A DNA stretch of 64,000 nucleotides from Antedon mediterranea (Eukaryota; Echinodermata; Crinoidea; Comatulida; Antedonidae), in contig NC_092674.1 in assembly GCF_964355755.1 (NCBI RefSeq), forward strand, positions 5,523,001-5,587,000. The letters are read 5' to 3'. The translations under genes were made by a program, and so were the position numbers. How positions within the stretch are numbered: position 1 is the first letter of the stretch; each line of letters starts with the position of its first letter. Positions 13,501 to 25,278 of this stretch are shown one piece after another. The notes under the pieces are model-generated. The model did no database searches. It was not told the origin of the DNA and saw nothing but the letters and a program-made list of their open reading frames with translations.

Positions 13501-14302
13501 AATCAATCAATAATACATTTATTTCTCAAAAACAAAATACAGTTAACATTTTCTAAAATAGTAGATAATAAATGAGAAAAGGGGTACCCCACTGGAAGCT
13601 TAAGCTTTAAAATGTGGGGTCCCGGCAACATATTTAAGAAAATTAGGGTCAGCACCGACGTATCATTTCAACTTCGACATAGTCAACTTTGTAGGCCTAG
13701 GCTTGCTTATGTAAGGTGTCTTTGAAATCCCAGCACCAACAATTCCGAATACAATCTCAATCAGTTCTGAATACATATATCCAACGACGTCGAGTCCCCA
13801 CGAAAATAATCAATCCACCCGGCGAAAACAATCATGGCCAGACCAACAAAACCACCTCTCATCACTAGTACCGTAAGTATAGGCGTACAGTGTCAACGGT
13901 TACCGACTCATAATAACAAACACCATAATATATTTCAAAACTTGTTATGCTTAGACAATAAATACGCTACACATTTTACTCGGTACCGTTCACTTTATTC
14001 ATTCATTGTGCACAACCTCCTGCCCGGAACTCCCTCACTTTACAAATACCTCGTCTATTTAAACTAACCCACAGGTGGAAAATATGCAAATAAGTCATTG
14101 CGTACCACTAAAGACGTCACAATAGTAGTCTCACGTACGAGTTGCATTTAAAATAAATTACTCCGAACAAAGACACTGAAATAATTTTTAAAAATGCGTA
14201 TTAAAGTAAATATCAAATGCCATAAGTTAATACTTACTTAAATTAATTGATATTTCAGATATTGGTACTGCTCGAGCAATGACAATCGATGTAGTATTTT
14301 AA
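7565..14302 (+). CDS. Gene A: secreted two-module/PAN/EGF/F5-8C protein, 807 aa, complete
   Basis: Exons: 7565-7631, 7998-8465, 8601-9080, 9224-9471, 10008-10140, 10280-10614, 11081-11222, 11888-12063, 12227-12399, 12650-12807, 14259-14302; all GT-AG and in frame. Residues 1-22 are a signal peptide. Residues 23-178 and 179-338 are two related beta-rich modules (motifs CDGYVTAWRFYP and CPGTITGWRYMA; VKSGDVIGF and VLPGDKIGF). Residues 339-421 are a PAN/apple domain (five cysteines), 422-465 a six-cysteine EGF, 466-624 an F5/8 type C domain (starts CLEPLGMESGDI, ends LRAEVLGCRI), and 625-807 a C-terminal module (WVRVFKG, WFSKDR, NGCGGDKGW, RIIYSR) of a type I recall from amphioxus and cnidarian secreted proteins. 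Likely extracellular, binding carbohydrate, lipid or matrix; the ligand is unknown. First of four tandem paralogs. Confidence 0.88.
7641..7790. mobile_element. MITE M1 in intron 1 of gene A
   Basis: Begins AAGCTCTGTCCACACTATCA nine bases after the exon 1 donor and ends TTTGATAGTGTA, so the ends are inverted. The inner sequence has the family's CATATTTGGGCACGTCACA. The right end is shortened compared with other copies. Confidence 0.75.
11593..11663 (+). pseudogene. Exon 6 shard (F5/8C) inside intron 7 of gene A
   Basis: About 70 bases reproduce an internal piece of exon 6 (GDIVDGQLSASSMWSD then QENHGPK, then a stop). It matches exon 6 of gene C (DGQ, DQENHG) better than exon 6 of gene A itself (DNQ, DREDHG). 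It has no splice sites. Intron 7 of gene C has the same flanks (GTAGTTTGCTCGAGTTT) without the insert. See findings. Confidence 0.8.
13006..13174. mobile_element. MITE M1 in intron 10 of gene A
   Basis: Full-length copy: left end TCTGTCTACACTATC, right end GATAGTGTAGACAGAGCTTT. Core has two tandem ATATGGTAGTGATATG-type motifs and ends ATGAGCACATCACATTT. Confidence 0.8.
13175..14258 (+). other. Rest of intron 10 of gene A
   Basis: Non-coding. It contains a short (TCAA)n run at about 13493-13511 and what looks like an old LINE 3' end in reverse, not certain. The frame 13834-14067 has no support. Confidence 0.4.
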
Positions 14303-14594
14303 GTTGTGATCAACAACACGACATGAACCTTTTAATGGTGTGACGGCGTAAGCAGTGAGCGGTAACAACGTAAACCGGAAATATGCAATCCAAAGATGGA
14401 TAATCAATGAACAAAAACAACTATTACTTTATATTTATTTGCAATAATAATTAATAAAAAATAATTTCTTATACATTGTTATTATAATGGATGGTTGTAG
14501 CTGAACTTTAAATTTGAAAACACACCAAATTATTGGTTGAAATTAATTAAATTATAAGTTTTGGTTTTTTTTTTTTATATTACTAACAAGGCCA

Positions 14595-15626
14595 TATACA
14601 TGGCTGCAGTCGCGTGCTTAAGTTAGTGTTTACCGACCGACCGTAGCTGTAGAGCTGTAGAGTCGCGTTGCACGCGACTAAAAATAAATTCATTTCATAA
14701 TATTCATTAACTTAACGTATACACAGTACATCTCTTGGAATGTTAAGTTAGAAACATATTTTCATACATTTATGATAAAATGATGAAATTACTGTTTTAA
14801 AAATGTCAACTCCCTGGAGTACTATAAAAAATGCTGTTCTGAAAAGAATTCGGTTGAGGGGAAATGGCTCTCTCTCGGGAATTTGGTACTAAGAGGGTTT
14901 TAACACATTCAATTAGCGTATTAATTTCTTATGAGTATTTATTTTCTTAAACATATTCATTTCCTAACATAATAAGTTAATACACAGGCATATTAGAAAT
15001 AAGAAATAATCTCTATGGTTACATCAGTACTTTGGAAATATAGATTAGCATCAACTTTATTGATTATTATGAATACCTCATCTGATACATTATTAATTAG
15101 AGTATAGCAATATCTATATCTATAAATATAAAAATCAATTCGAATCGATAATAATCGGGGTGAAAATGACTGCTGCCATTTACATGGCTGCAGTCGCGTG
15201 CTCAAGTTAGTGTTTACCGACCAACCGACATAGTGAGCTGTAGGCCCTAAAGTCACGTTGCACGCGACTAAAAATATATTCATTTCATAATATTTATTAA
15301 CTTAACGTATACACAGACATCTCTTGGAATGTTAAGTTCTTAACACATTCAATTAGCGTATTAATTTCTTATGAGTATTTATTTTCTTAAACATATTCAT
15401 TTCCTAACATAATAAGTCAATACACAGGCATGTTAGATCATAAAAAATAATCTCTATGGTTACATCAGTACTTTGGAAATATAGATTAGTATCAACTTTA
15501 TTGATTATTATGAATACCTCATCTGATACATTATTAATTAGAGTATAGCAATATCTATATCTATAAATATAAAAATCAATTCGAATCGATAATAATCGAT
15601 AATAATCGATAATAATCGGGGTGAAA
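14595..15626. repeat. Imperfect tandem duplication upstream of gene B
   Basis: Unit 1 (about 14595-15176) and unit 2 (about 15178-15626) share long stretches, from ACATGGCTGCAGTCGCGTGC through AATCGATAATAATCGGGGTG. Unit 2 lacks about 150 bases present in the middle of unit 1. Each unit begins with a 10-bp inverted repeat, AGTCGCGTGC ... GCACGCGACT, about 55-60 bases apart. Unit 2 ends in repeated ATCGATAAT and passes into the gene B 5' region. No coding potential. Confidence 0.8.
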
Positions 15627-15698
15627 ATGACGCATTATTGATTTATATTATAGTCACATTTAAGAATTCGAACGTTAGTCTCTTCGGTATTCTTAAAA
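15627..15698 (+). promoter_or_regulatory. Upstream block of gene B shared with gene A
   Basis: Counterpart of 7491-7564: ATGACGCATTATTGATT, AAGAATTCGAACGTTAGTCT, then the start codon. Probable 5' untranslated region and proximal promoter. Function inferred only from position and conservation. Confidence 0.3.
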
Positions 15699-18600
15699 AT
15701 GTTTGTCGTCGTAATCAACGTCAGCAAATTGGTCATCTTGGTGCTGACCATAAGCTTAATTTGTACGGGTAAGTCTGTTTTCTATTTTGGGATTGTTTGT
15801 ACTGTGTACTAGGAAAAAGGAAAATATCATGACATTTGGTTAGGATGCCAGGGGAAATAATTGGTTGTTGTGGTCTATCCCGTACTATTTACAAAGTCGT
15901 GTCGGACTATTTTGGATGTTACGGACCAAACCAATCCACTTCGAAATGATTGGTTCCGTTGAATGGTAGAATAGTTGAGTTATTGCGCGACATATAACAA
16001 CTTTGTTCTTCCTTCTTTGATGAGAGATTATATTTTAAACTACATAAGATGCCTGTTTTCTCATATTAATTATTATAGAAGTATGACTCTAATGTTATTT
16101 ACATTTTTGAAAAATAAAGGAATTCTGCGTTGTAATGTGGTAGTAATAATGTTATCGTGTCATTAAATAAGAAAGCTCCAACATTAAGGCTATATAGTCT
16201 TGTATATAAGTTCTTGCATAGTTTAGATTCTAGATTATCGTGTTTCGAATTAATATTATTAGCAAAAAGATAAATATTTTAGCACATATGGCGTTTCATA
16301 CATATAAGACTTAAAATACACAAATCGAAACACCGACAGGTGGAAAATAAAAAAAAGATGAATAAATACAGACTTAAAAGCAAGTTGTTGCACTACTACA
16401 ATCTTAAATATCTGTTTTTCGGTTTTAAGCGGGACTAGAAAACATTTTTAATAATAATTTAATAATTTACAATCTTGTGATTATTCTGGAGTTTGTCATT
16501 CAGTTTGTGGTTTAGTTTAGAGATAGTTCTACTCTAAGCTTTAACCACTAGTCATTTTTTTTACAGTCATCATGATCGCCGTTTTGTTTACTGTGTAATA
16601 ACAAGATTAAAGCATAGTCGGTTTTTTTCTTACTGGAAAAAAGGTTTTATTTTTTTCAATTTTAACTATGAAATCATTTGTACATGATTTGTCGACCAAG
16701 AACCGATATCTACAACCTGACTATTATAAAATACACATTATCATAGTTTAATATTTTATTTTTAGCCTATGGCAGTAGTTGTCCTAAGGTACATGGAGGA
16801 GCTCTAACATCTAGATCTTTGTCGAATTCCCCTGGATGGACGATGTTGAATACTGGGAATCCAATAACATGTGATGGATATGTAACAGCTTGGAGATTCT
16901 ATCCAACTGCGTCTGCAGAATTCTTAACATTGGTGATGCGTCCTCACATAGCTGGTAGCAGCCAGTACGTTGTGGTTGGACGAACCGTAATACCGAAACA
17001 ACAAGTATTGAATACAGAACGAGAGTTTACGCTATCAGAACCAGATTGGATCTCCGTAAAAAGTGGCGATGTTATTGGATTCAAATTTGAAACAAGTCTT
17101 CTGCTGTTTGATGATGGAGGTACAACGGTTATATATCGCCACGGGATCAGTCAGAATGATTTGTTAGTCCACACGGTTCACACGATCAATGGCGGTTCTT
17201 ATATGAGAACATATTCATTTCAAGCTGTTTTAAAAAGTAACACTTGGTTTTTGTATAGGACCGAAAAGAAATATTACGTCAGCAATAGGCTGCTCATATA
17301 CACTTTAATGCAACGCAAGGACGTAAGCCACAACGCAGGTGAATTGACCAATCACAATGAACGGTTCTAATACTCCAGCGATTGGATTGGTCAATGCACT
17401 TGCTTACGTTCATGCGTTGCGTTCTAGTGGGAACTAAGCTTAAGAGACGGTTTGTTTAGTGGTTTTAGCCGAAGATAAGATGGCCACAATGGGTATAAAT
17501 TCGAAAATCTGAATTTCAACTTATTTAATTAAATTGGGGTTTTTTTCGCAAATAGACGTCTAGGCCTATAGCAACAACGAATTTAAATTTTGTCAAGTTG
17601 TGTTGTATATATTTTTGTACATAAGTGGTCAAGAAATAACACAAAGTAACCAATATGTACTAGATACTATGTATGGATGGAAGATTTGTTGGCGAGTGGT
17701 ATAATAGTTGTCATCTCTATCATTTTTAGAAAACCATGGGTAGGAAAACTTTTTATCCTAACCCCTTAGAAAGAATATTTATTGTTTTTTAAACCAGTCC
17801 ATATTTTCGACAATATACAGTTGTAATTTTTTCGTCGATTTACCACTAGACAAATTTGTTCGCGCAAATCGAAAGCGTCAGCTTATACGCATGCGTATCC
17901 ATATTTCCATCTTCCAAGTCACTCTCCACGCACTCTCCACGTACGTATAAGCTGACGCTTTCGATTCATGGGAACAAATTCGCTTAGTAGAGAATAAGCT
18001 CGATTGTGCTATTTTTTTTAGATTCCTATCTACCATGTAATATAATCAACTGGCCGATTATGAAGAAGACGACGTTAGAATTAAGTAATTCGTTACTTTG
18101 GATGGACGATTGGAACAAAATTAAGTGTGCCGGAACAGTCACTGGTTGGAGGTATATAACTAGTGGATCAGCAGATATCATCGGTTTAGTTTTCAGAGCG
18201 GTGGACGCAGACAACAACGTGTATGAAATAATTGGAAAAACAATCATCAGTCCATCAGAAGACCAGGTTGGCGTTCTTGTCAAATCTTTACTTGCATATT
18301 CTGATCGAATACAGGTTTTACCTGGGGATAAAATTGGTTTTACGTACACCGGTTCTTCCGTCTATGTGAAAACAGACTGGTCAAATGCAGGTTCATTATA
18401 TAAAAGTATACCTCAACCTGCTGTATATGATATCGGAACAGAAATAACATTCATAGGATTCCAAGTAAGACAATATACATTTGAAGCAGTTTTAGATGAT
18501 CAAGGTAAGTGTATAGAAATGTTGAAACTTTTATATTAATTTGTATGAAATATTCATTATAATTGTTTGATTGGAGACCCCATCTGTAGCTAACGTTAAC

Positions 18601-21600
18601 GTTTTACTTTTATAAACAAAACGCTTGCTTTTTTGACACGATAGCGTCCGCGATATTGTAAGTTAACGTTTTAAGTTTGTTTTGTTATACCATATACTAT
18701 GATTTATGATACTTGAGTTCTGTATCTTCAATAAGAAATAATAGTATTAGTGTATTGAATTTCAGTTTGTTTATTTATTGCACGATTGTTTATCTTAAAT
18801 TGTATTGAATCATTGAATTGTATTTATTTTTAATAGATGCACTTCTCCAAATAAATAAGGAAGATCATACTACTCTTGGTAAACAAATCGGGTGTTTTTT
18901 TTTCAGAATCGAACAGTGCATATGAGTCTACGATTATAGAAGACTACCAACTCCAAAACAACGAAATTGCCACTATCTCTGACTGTACTCTGACTTCCTG
19001 TGTCACAAACTGTATCAAGAACCAACAATGTAAATCAGTCAACTACAACCAAAATACATGTAAATTAAATGACGCTACTCGAACGGAAGACGAGAGTAAT
19101 TTTGCCGAGATCGCAGGAGAAAGATACATCGAAATGAGTCATAAGATGGCGGTAAGTAACTATATTGAAGGGTTAAGGGCCTGAGTTAAAGTATTAGATG
19201 AGAAACAAGAACTAAATATCATAACATACAAAAATGGGCAGATAAGTGGATTGGAAGACCGAGAAAATGTTTAATTTTCTGGCTTTTTTTGTGCATATTT
19301 TAACTAAAAACAGTATAAAGTAATGTTTATAGTATTTTTGATGTTCTTATATGTTGCTTTTAAAATATTGTATTTCTGTGGTATTTCATGTCTGTTTTTA
19401 AATATTTATTGTTTTAAAATAAAATATCTTAAGTAGGTTGAAATATTTTTATATAGTAATAATTTTATTAATATACATTTTAGAATTCAATGTTGAAAAT
19501 TTACTAATATTATTTTCATTTTAAATTGGCACATAAAATTAAATCTTGAATTTTGAAATATATCTGAGAAACCATGAGAACGAAAACAAAACCTTACTAT
19601 TCATGTTATTTATTAAATTATATTTATTATAGCGCTAGAAAAAGATGTTACATGAATTATCCGTTGTATCTATCTATTGTCTATTTATGTTAGTATTCTC
19701 TTGAATTTTTTTCGTAACTACTAGATGTGATTCCAGCAGTAGTATAGGTATGACACGCTATGTGCGCCTTTTATAAATTTTAAGAAGCCGAATCGCCGTC
19801 TAGAACTTGGACTATGGCATCATAGATTTAACGTTTGTTGGCTCAATAATAGCGAATGTGATTTCTCTTTATAGAACTCGGTGAGTCATTGTGCATTTGT
19901 TGACTGTGGGCCTGGAAACATTTGTATCGATATTCCTGGTATCGTAAGACGCCATCTTTGTTTATGTTCAGAAACTGGATATCTAGCTGAACAGTGTCCG
20001 TCAGCAGGTATAATTATTGGTACCCTACATTACGTTGTTAATATCATTTTTTTTATATCTTGTTCATAATTTAGTTTAAGTTTCTTTGTACTGTAAATAG
20101 GCCTATTGTTAAATCATTTTTTTCTCTAACTTTTATTTTACTTACTCTGGACGCACCTTCATTAGAGAAGTGTGCCACTGTTTCAAAAATGCAGCTTCAA
20201 AATAAATTATATTATTATTATTATATAAGAAAATAGACAACTAATACATATATCAGAATACTTAGCAAACACAGGTTTACAACAAGTTGTTAATAGGTTT
20301 TGTTTTAAGTACACTTTTAAGGAGGAGGTGAAATACCCGTTTTCATTTTCCTTGTAGAATGTCTTGAACCTCTTGGAGTGGAGTCTGGTGATATTTTTGA
20401 TGGTCAATTAAGCGCCAGTTCTGTGTGGTCAGGAGCAGCAAACCACGGTCCAAAATGTGGCAGATTGAATGGAGTTAATACAGCAGGGGTGTGTATAGGA
20501 GCTTGGGCTGCTGCTATTTCGGATACAAACATGTGGTTTCAAATACATTTAATGGTTGAACATAGTTTTACTGGTATCCAAACGCAGGGTAGACAAGACT
20601 TGGACCAATGGATGAAAACATTTACAATAAGTTACATCAAAGTTAACCAAGTTGGAGAACATTTCATCTGTAATAGTGACGGTGATCCCAAGGTATAACT
20701 TATTGTTATTGTATATACCACTTGAAAAAATGCTTGCAAAGCATGGATCTATCACTTACTTCGTTTGTTTATATGGATGACTTTTTTTCCAAATGGATAT
20801 ACCAACGTCACTATAAAGCTTATTGATCTCGAGTTAGCTTTAATGGGCCCTCTATTGCTTTGCCAAGAAATTTGCTCAGCTCAGTGTCTTTGTATGGCAC
20901 ACATCAAATTTCCACTATGACATAGATTTCAAAAGTTTCTTTTTTCAAATTTTCATGACAACTATCACAATGGTTAAGCTCCGTTTACACTAGGAAGATA
21001 ACGATCAACGATAAATATGCATTTTTCATACATAAAACAAAAGAAATCTAACAAGTTTTTATCATATAACTATAGGATAACCATCTAGCTTCCTTTGATG
21101 AAAATGATATTTTCACACAACCAATCAAATGACGTCATAATTGATGAACTCATGGCTTTATAAAACAATACTTAAATAATCACGCACTTTTGGAACGTGT
21201 AAATTCCATTAATACTTCATTTGAAAAGAAAGAATTCTTATTAAGTACATTTATTAATTTATCTAAGGCGTCATAAAATACTACTTTCTAAACTTTTTCG
21301 TTAAGGTATTAGAGCTATCTCTTATGACTGGTTCACAAGTTACCTCAGCGGACGCAAACAATATGTTCTGATTGGTACATTTAAATTATCGACGATGGAG
21401 ATAACATGTAGAGTACCACAGGGATATGTTCTTGGTCCGTTACTGTTCTTGATATACGTTAATGATTTACCTCGCGTTAGTGATACTCTACATGTTGTTT
21501 CCTTCGCCGGTGATGCTACACTATTTTATTCAAATAATAATATTGTTAATTTGTATAATAACTTTAATAGAGAATTATGAGTGAGTGAGTGGCCGAGCGG

Positions 21601-24600
21601 TTAAGACAGTGGAACCGTAATTACGTAGCCATAACACCGACAAGGGTTCGAGGCTCACTCACTCCATAGTTCTGGTGGTAGAACGAGTCTTCTCGGATAA
21701 GGACTATAAACCGTGGTCCAGTGTACACAACTTAACTAGCTCGTGTGCACTTTAAAGAACCAAGTACATCTTTCGAGACGAGTAGGGGGTTACCCCGGTG
21801 TATTAGTACATCACAGCCACTGATTTGTGCTTGGTTTACTGCAAATAAGCTTTTGATTAGGCCTAATATTACTAAAACCAATTATATTTTATTTAATTCA
21901 CACCGTAGAAAGTATAAACTTAAACTAAAAATTTTAAATATTTATCTCAATGGCAATATCATCGAACGTAAAATTGAGTCTGTCTTTCTTTGTGTAACTA
22001 TCCACGAAAATCTAAATTGGTCTAGCCATCAAAAGTATATTAGCAATAAAATATCTAAATATATTGGGATTATAAACAAACTTAAGCACTTTTTTCCTCA
22101 ACGGATTTTGCTTAATTTATATCATTCTGTTATTCTTCCTCATTTACAATATTGTAACTTTATCTGGGCAGCCGACTTTACCACTGATATCATGAACATT
22201 TTTAAATTACAGAAACGAGTTGTAAGAAATATTTTGTTTTATCTCATTTTATTGCTTATATTTATGGTCTACTTACAAGTTTTATCTATTATTTATAAAT
22301 ATGTAAATAATATATTGCCAATCTCTATCTCAAACATTATCATCCTAGACATACCAAAAGATTGGAAGTACCATTTACGAGGCTAAAAAAGACTGAATTT
22401 TTTGTTACAGTATATGGTCCTAAGTTATGGAGTGAACTGTCTATAGAAACAACTTGATGTAAAAACTTTAAAATATTTTTAAAAACTATTAAAAAACATT
22501 TGTTTCCAAATACAAATAATGTGCCGTAATTAGATTTTTTATTTGTTAAATGAATTATCTAAAACATTTATGAATTATTTTATTATTATTATTTTAGGAT
22601 TATAATTTATAGATCTATTATTATTAGCTAATGATGTGTCATGTTGTTGCTTTTTTGTTGTTTTTGTTTAGGAATATTAGTATTTGACAAGTTCTTTTAC
22701 TTCTTTTTCTGATCCTTGAAACAGTTCTTATTTTATGTTGCCATTTTAAGTTATTGTAATTAGTGTATGCTGTTTTTATTTCATGAACTGTTTCTAAGTA
22801 AATGTTGATGATTGATAAGAGCAATAATATCGAATTTATTGATTTTATAAATCATGACGTCATTTGATTGGGTTTAAAACAATATTATTTTTGTCAAATA
22901 CAGTGATGATCTTAAAGTTCATGAATGAAAACCTTTCTAATGCTTATCTATTTATCGTCAATCGTTATCTTCCTAGTGTAAATGGGCATTTATAGAGTAT
23001 TTTTAAAAGTAATTTTAATTTTGTATTTATTTAGATTTTTGACGGCAATGTGGATAGATCTGAAATACGAACGCATTATTTTAATCCAATATTACAAGGC
23101 GTGGCTATCAGGATTTACCCAAAAAGCTGGCATAGTAGGCCTAATATTCGGACTGAAGTCTTGGGCTGTAGAACTGGTATGTATTTCAAGTGTATTTACT
23201 TGACTGACTAACCACTTACAATTACAAGTTTTACGGTATTTCTTTTACATTAGGAAATGAATGGGTTCGAGTGTTTAAGGGTGTATCTATGACTGGAGTT
23301 AGCATTTACAACGCCTGGCAAACTGGATCAGGAACATCAAGCCACCATGCTCATCAATTTCTCATCAGTGATACATTTTACAGAAACAATGCAATATTTG
23401 ATAACTGGGCAACATTAAATATTCAACAGGTAGACGTCAATATTATTAATTATAACCTAATATAATTGTCTTATCTAATTGTGATATAGTATCGATCAAA
23501 ATTCTTCGAGTAAGTCACTATTATTACACTATTTACTAACACATAAATCAGTACGGTAACCTTTAGTTACTGTATCGATACAACTTTTCAGAGTAAATCG
23601 AGTTTGATAAATAATGTTCAAATTATTTTATGTTACAGGTAAAACTGACAGCATTCTCTGCATTTCACGAGGAGTTGTTTTCTATCACTTTTGATAGTGT
23701 TGGTTCCACTACTAGCTCTTGGTTTTCAAAGGACAGAGTTCAAAGTTCACCTTGGGACGACATGGAAGCTGCTTCCTCTAATATATTTTCAATAGAAGGA
23801 ACAAGTGGAAGTCGGTATGTACATTTATTGTAATTGTATTAAAATTATTAGGGTGTGACGTGATATATTTTTATATTTCAAAATTCCTCTTGATATCAGA
23901 TCACACCATTAAATTATTAATCTGCTATCGACAATCGAACGATCAATCAATCTCTCCATCTATTTACCAATCTATTTACAGAAGGAGGTTTTATATGAGT
24001 AATTATCACAATGGTTGTGGAGGTGACAAAGGATGGTTCGCAGTTGTGGAAGGCAACGCTTGTGGAGGATGGGATGGTTATGGCACCAATCCAAGAATTA
24101 TATACAGTCGGACAAACTCAGCAGAGATATGGTACACTGGATGTAAGTTACAAACTGCAGACAACTGCATACAGCCAGATAAAGCACTACTTTGATTATT
24201 TTTATAAAATCATTTTGTTAACCAACCATAGGACATTTAATTTCATTTCATTTTAATATTCAGTAAAGAGCGGCCTCCGGACATGCAGAATGTCTTTTTT
24301 TAAATGATGTAGCTAAATGTAATGTACAAAAAAAAATTGTTGTAAATTATTTGTAACAAAAATATTCCTAAGCTTATGTACATTCAGGGTTGGTATATAT
24401 TCTTTCCTATATTTTTATAGAACGAGCAGTGGAATAAAAAATGATATTTATCTTCAATAATATTCAATAGACAAAAAAAAAATTCTATTTTCTCTTGGAA
24501 TTTTCAAATGGCGTCCCTTTTAAATAGGCCTAAATAGGTTATGATTTGTTAACTTAATGTTCACACATATTTTCAAACTTAAGGCTGTTATAGAACCCTA

Positions 24601-25000
24601 GTCTCAAATTGTTATGTTTCATTTACTCTCTTTGTTTTTCAGTATCATAAATGCTTACTTACTTTATCTATAGACAATTTGTTTAAATGTGTTTACATAG
24701 GCCTACATAGTTTAGGTTTTATGTTTTACTAGTTAATTAATATTGACATTTACCATTGAAAAACAGAAATTTTGTGATCTTTTCTTTTCTGAATTATGTT
24801 ATCCTGCCTAAATATGTTTTAATAAAATAAAATAAAACAGTTTTTAGTAACATTTTCGTTCCATAAAATAAATCCATTTAAATAATTTTCAAATATTTTT
24901 TTTTATGAATAATAATGAAAAACTCAAATAATTCATTTTTTGAATTGGTCTTTCAGATATTGGTACTGCTCGAGCGATGACATTCGATGTAATATTTTAA
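15699..25000 (+). CDS. Gene B: secreted two-module/PAN/EGF/F5-8C protein, 811 aa, complete
   Basis: Exons: 15699-15768, 16766-17236, 18022-18504, 18907-19151, 19875-20007, 20358-20692, 23035-23176, 23254-23429, 23639-23814, 23982-24142, 24957-25000. Same architecture and phases as gene A; signal peptide MFVVVINVSKLVILVL close to that of A. It is the most divergent paralog: module 2 has LSNSLLW and SSVYVKTDW in loops where A has TTTLQIW and ARLYHQHDY. The F5/8C loop reads NTAGVCIGAWAAAISDTNMW, changing the cysteine spacing, and exon 7 has IFDGNVDRSEIRTHYF. Exon 9 ends EGTSGSR as in C, not DGxxNR as in A and D. Introns 2 and 6 are swollen by transposons. The C terminus reads GTARAMTFDVIF. All exons open, donors and acceptors intact, so probably functional. 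Confidence 0.87.
17300..17443. mobile_element. MITE M2 copy in intron 2 of gene B
   Basis: Foldback element: AATGCAACGCAAGGACGTAAG and GTGAATTGACCAATCA on the left pair with TTGGTCAATGCACTTGC and CATGCGTTGCGTTCTAGTGG on the right. Right end is GTGGGAACTAAGCTTA; the matching left tip is degraded. Same family at 38634 and 63750. Confidence 0.7.
17842..17992. mobile_element. Foldback MITE M6 in intron 2 of gene B
   Basis: Two arms of about 45 bases, inverted: left has ACAAATTTGTTC and CGAAAGCGTCAGCTTATACG, right has CGTATAAGCTGACGCTTTCG and GGAACAAATTCGC. Loop of about 50 bases with repeated CACTCTCCACG. No second copy in the window. Confidence 0.7.
21300..22600 (+). mobile_element. LINE fragment (L2/CR1-like reverse transcriptase), broken
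   Basis: Frame around 21306-21577 reads YDWFTSYLSGRKQYVLIG, VPQGYVLGPLLFLIYVNDLP, then FAGDATLF where active elements have the catalytic FADD; the first aspartate of the pair is changed. After the SINE insert the same protein resumes at about 21826 (CAWFTANKLLIRPNITKTNY, LPHLQYCNFIW, LQKRVVRN), with a frame break after 22245 and VYGPKLWSELS at about 22411-22445. It ends in a TTATTATTATT tail near 22585, as L2-type elements do. Immobile relic. Confidence 0.8.
21583..21825 (+). mobile_element. SINE-1, tRNA-derived, inserted in the LINE
   Basis: Head resembles a Ser/Leu-type tRNA: GAGTGAG and CTCACTC can pair as a 7-bp acceptor stem, with box A TGGCCGAGCGGTTAAGA and box B GGGTTCGAGGC. The body (GGATAAGGACTATAAACCGT, TTTAAAGAACC, GGGGGTTACCCCGGT) recurs in reverse at 52919-53150, which shows a family rather than a lone tRNA gene. 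It splits the LINE reading frame. Confidence 0.8.
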
Positions 25001-25117
25001 AAACAAGAAGACTTTCAGATACCATTAATAAACAAAGTTTAATAATAAAAAAATTAAATACCGTTGGTATGATATATTATGTAATAATTGTGATTGTTGA
25101 AATATTGTATGGTGTTT

Positions 25118-25278
25118 TTTGCAGTACAACCAGTGGAGCTAGCTCGGTGTATAACGTGCCGTCCTTCCAATCCCAAGGTCCAGGGTTCAATCCTGACCTA
25201 GTGCCAGGGTTGTAACTCAGAACTCTTTCAACTCCACTCGCTAGGCCTATAATGAGCACGATAAATTATTAAATAATC
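25118..25278 (+). mobile_element. SINE-2, tRNA-derived, 3' of gene B
   Basis: Box A-like GAGCTAGCTCGGTGTATAA, box B GGGTTCAATCC, then a body CTAGTGCCAGGGTTGTAACT, CTCTTTCAACTCCACTC, and a tail AGCACGATAAATTATT. The same order occurs in reverse at 61455-61632, and in shortened form at 53151-53262. Confidence 0.75.

Larger units (their letters stand above)
20976..22990. mobile_element. 2-kb TIR element, nested, in intron 6 of gene B
   Basis: Left end TTTACACTAGGAAGATAACG (from 20984) is repeated inverted on the right as CGTTATCTTCCTAGTGTAAA (to 22982). Inside both ends the match continues (CAACGATAAAT/ATTTATCGTCA, then CAATCAAATGACGTCAT/ATGACGTCATTTGATTG further in). The interior is mostly a LINE fragment that carries a SINE. 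So this is a MITE-like DNA element that received two later insertions. I could not find a clear target duplication. Confidence 0.7.

Noticed and set aside
13834-14067. 77-codon frame in intron 10 of gene A
   Set aside because: No domain, no paralog match, inside an intron.
21583-21663. Functional Ser/Leu tRNA gene
   Set aside because: Anticodon arm does not fold well, and the downstream body is shared with 52919-53150, so it is a SINE.
22982-23203. Plus frame from 22982 over exon 7 of gene B
   Set aside because: Wrong frame; the paralogous frame beginning IFDGNVDRS at 23035 is the coding one.
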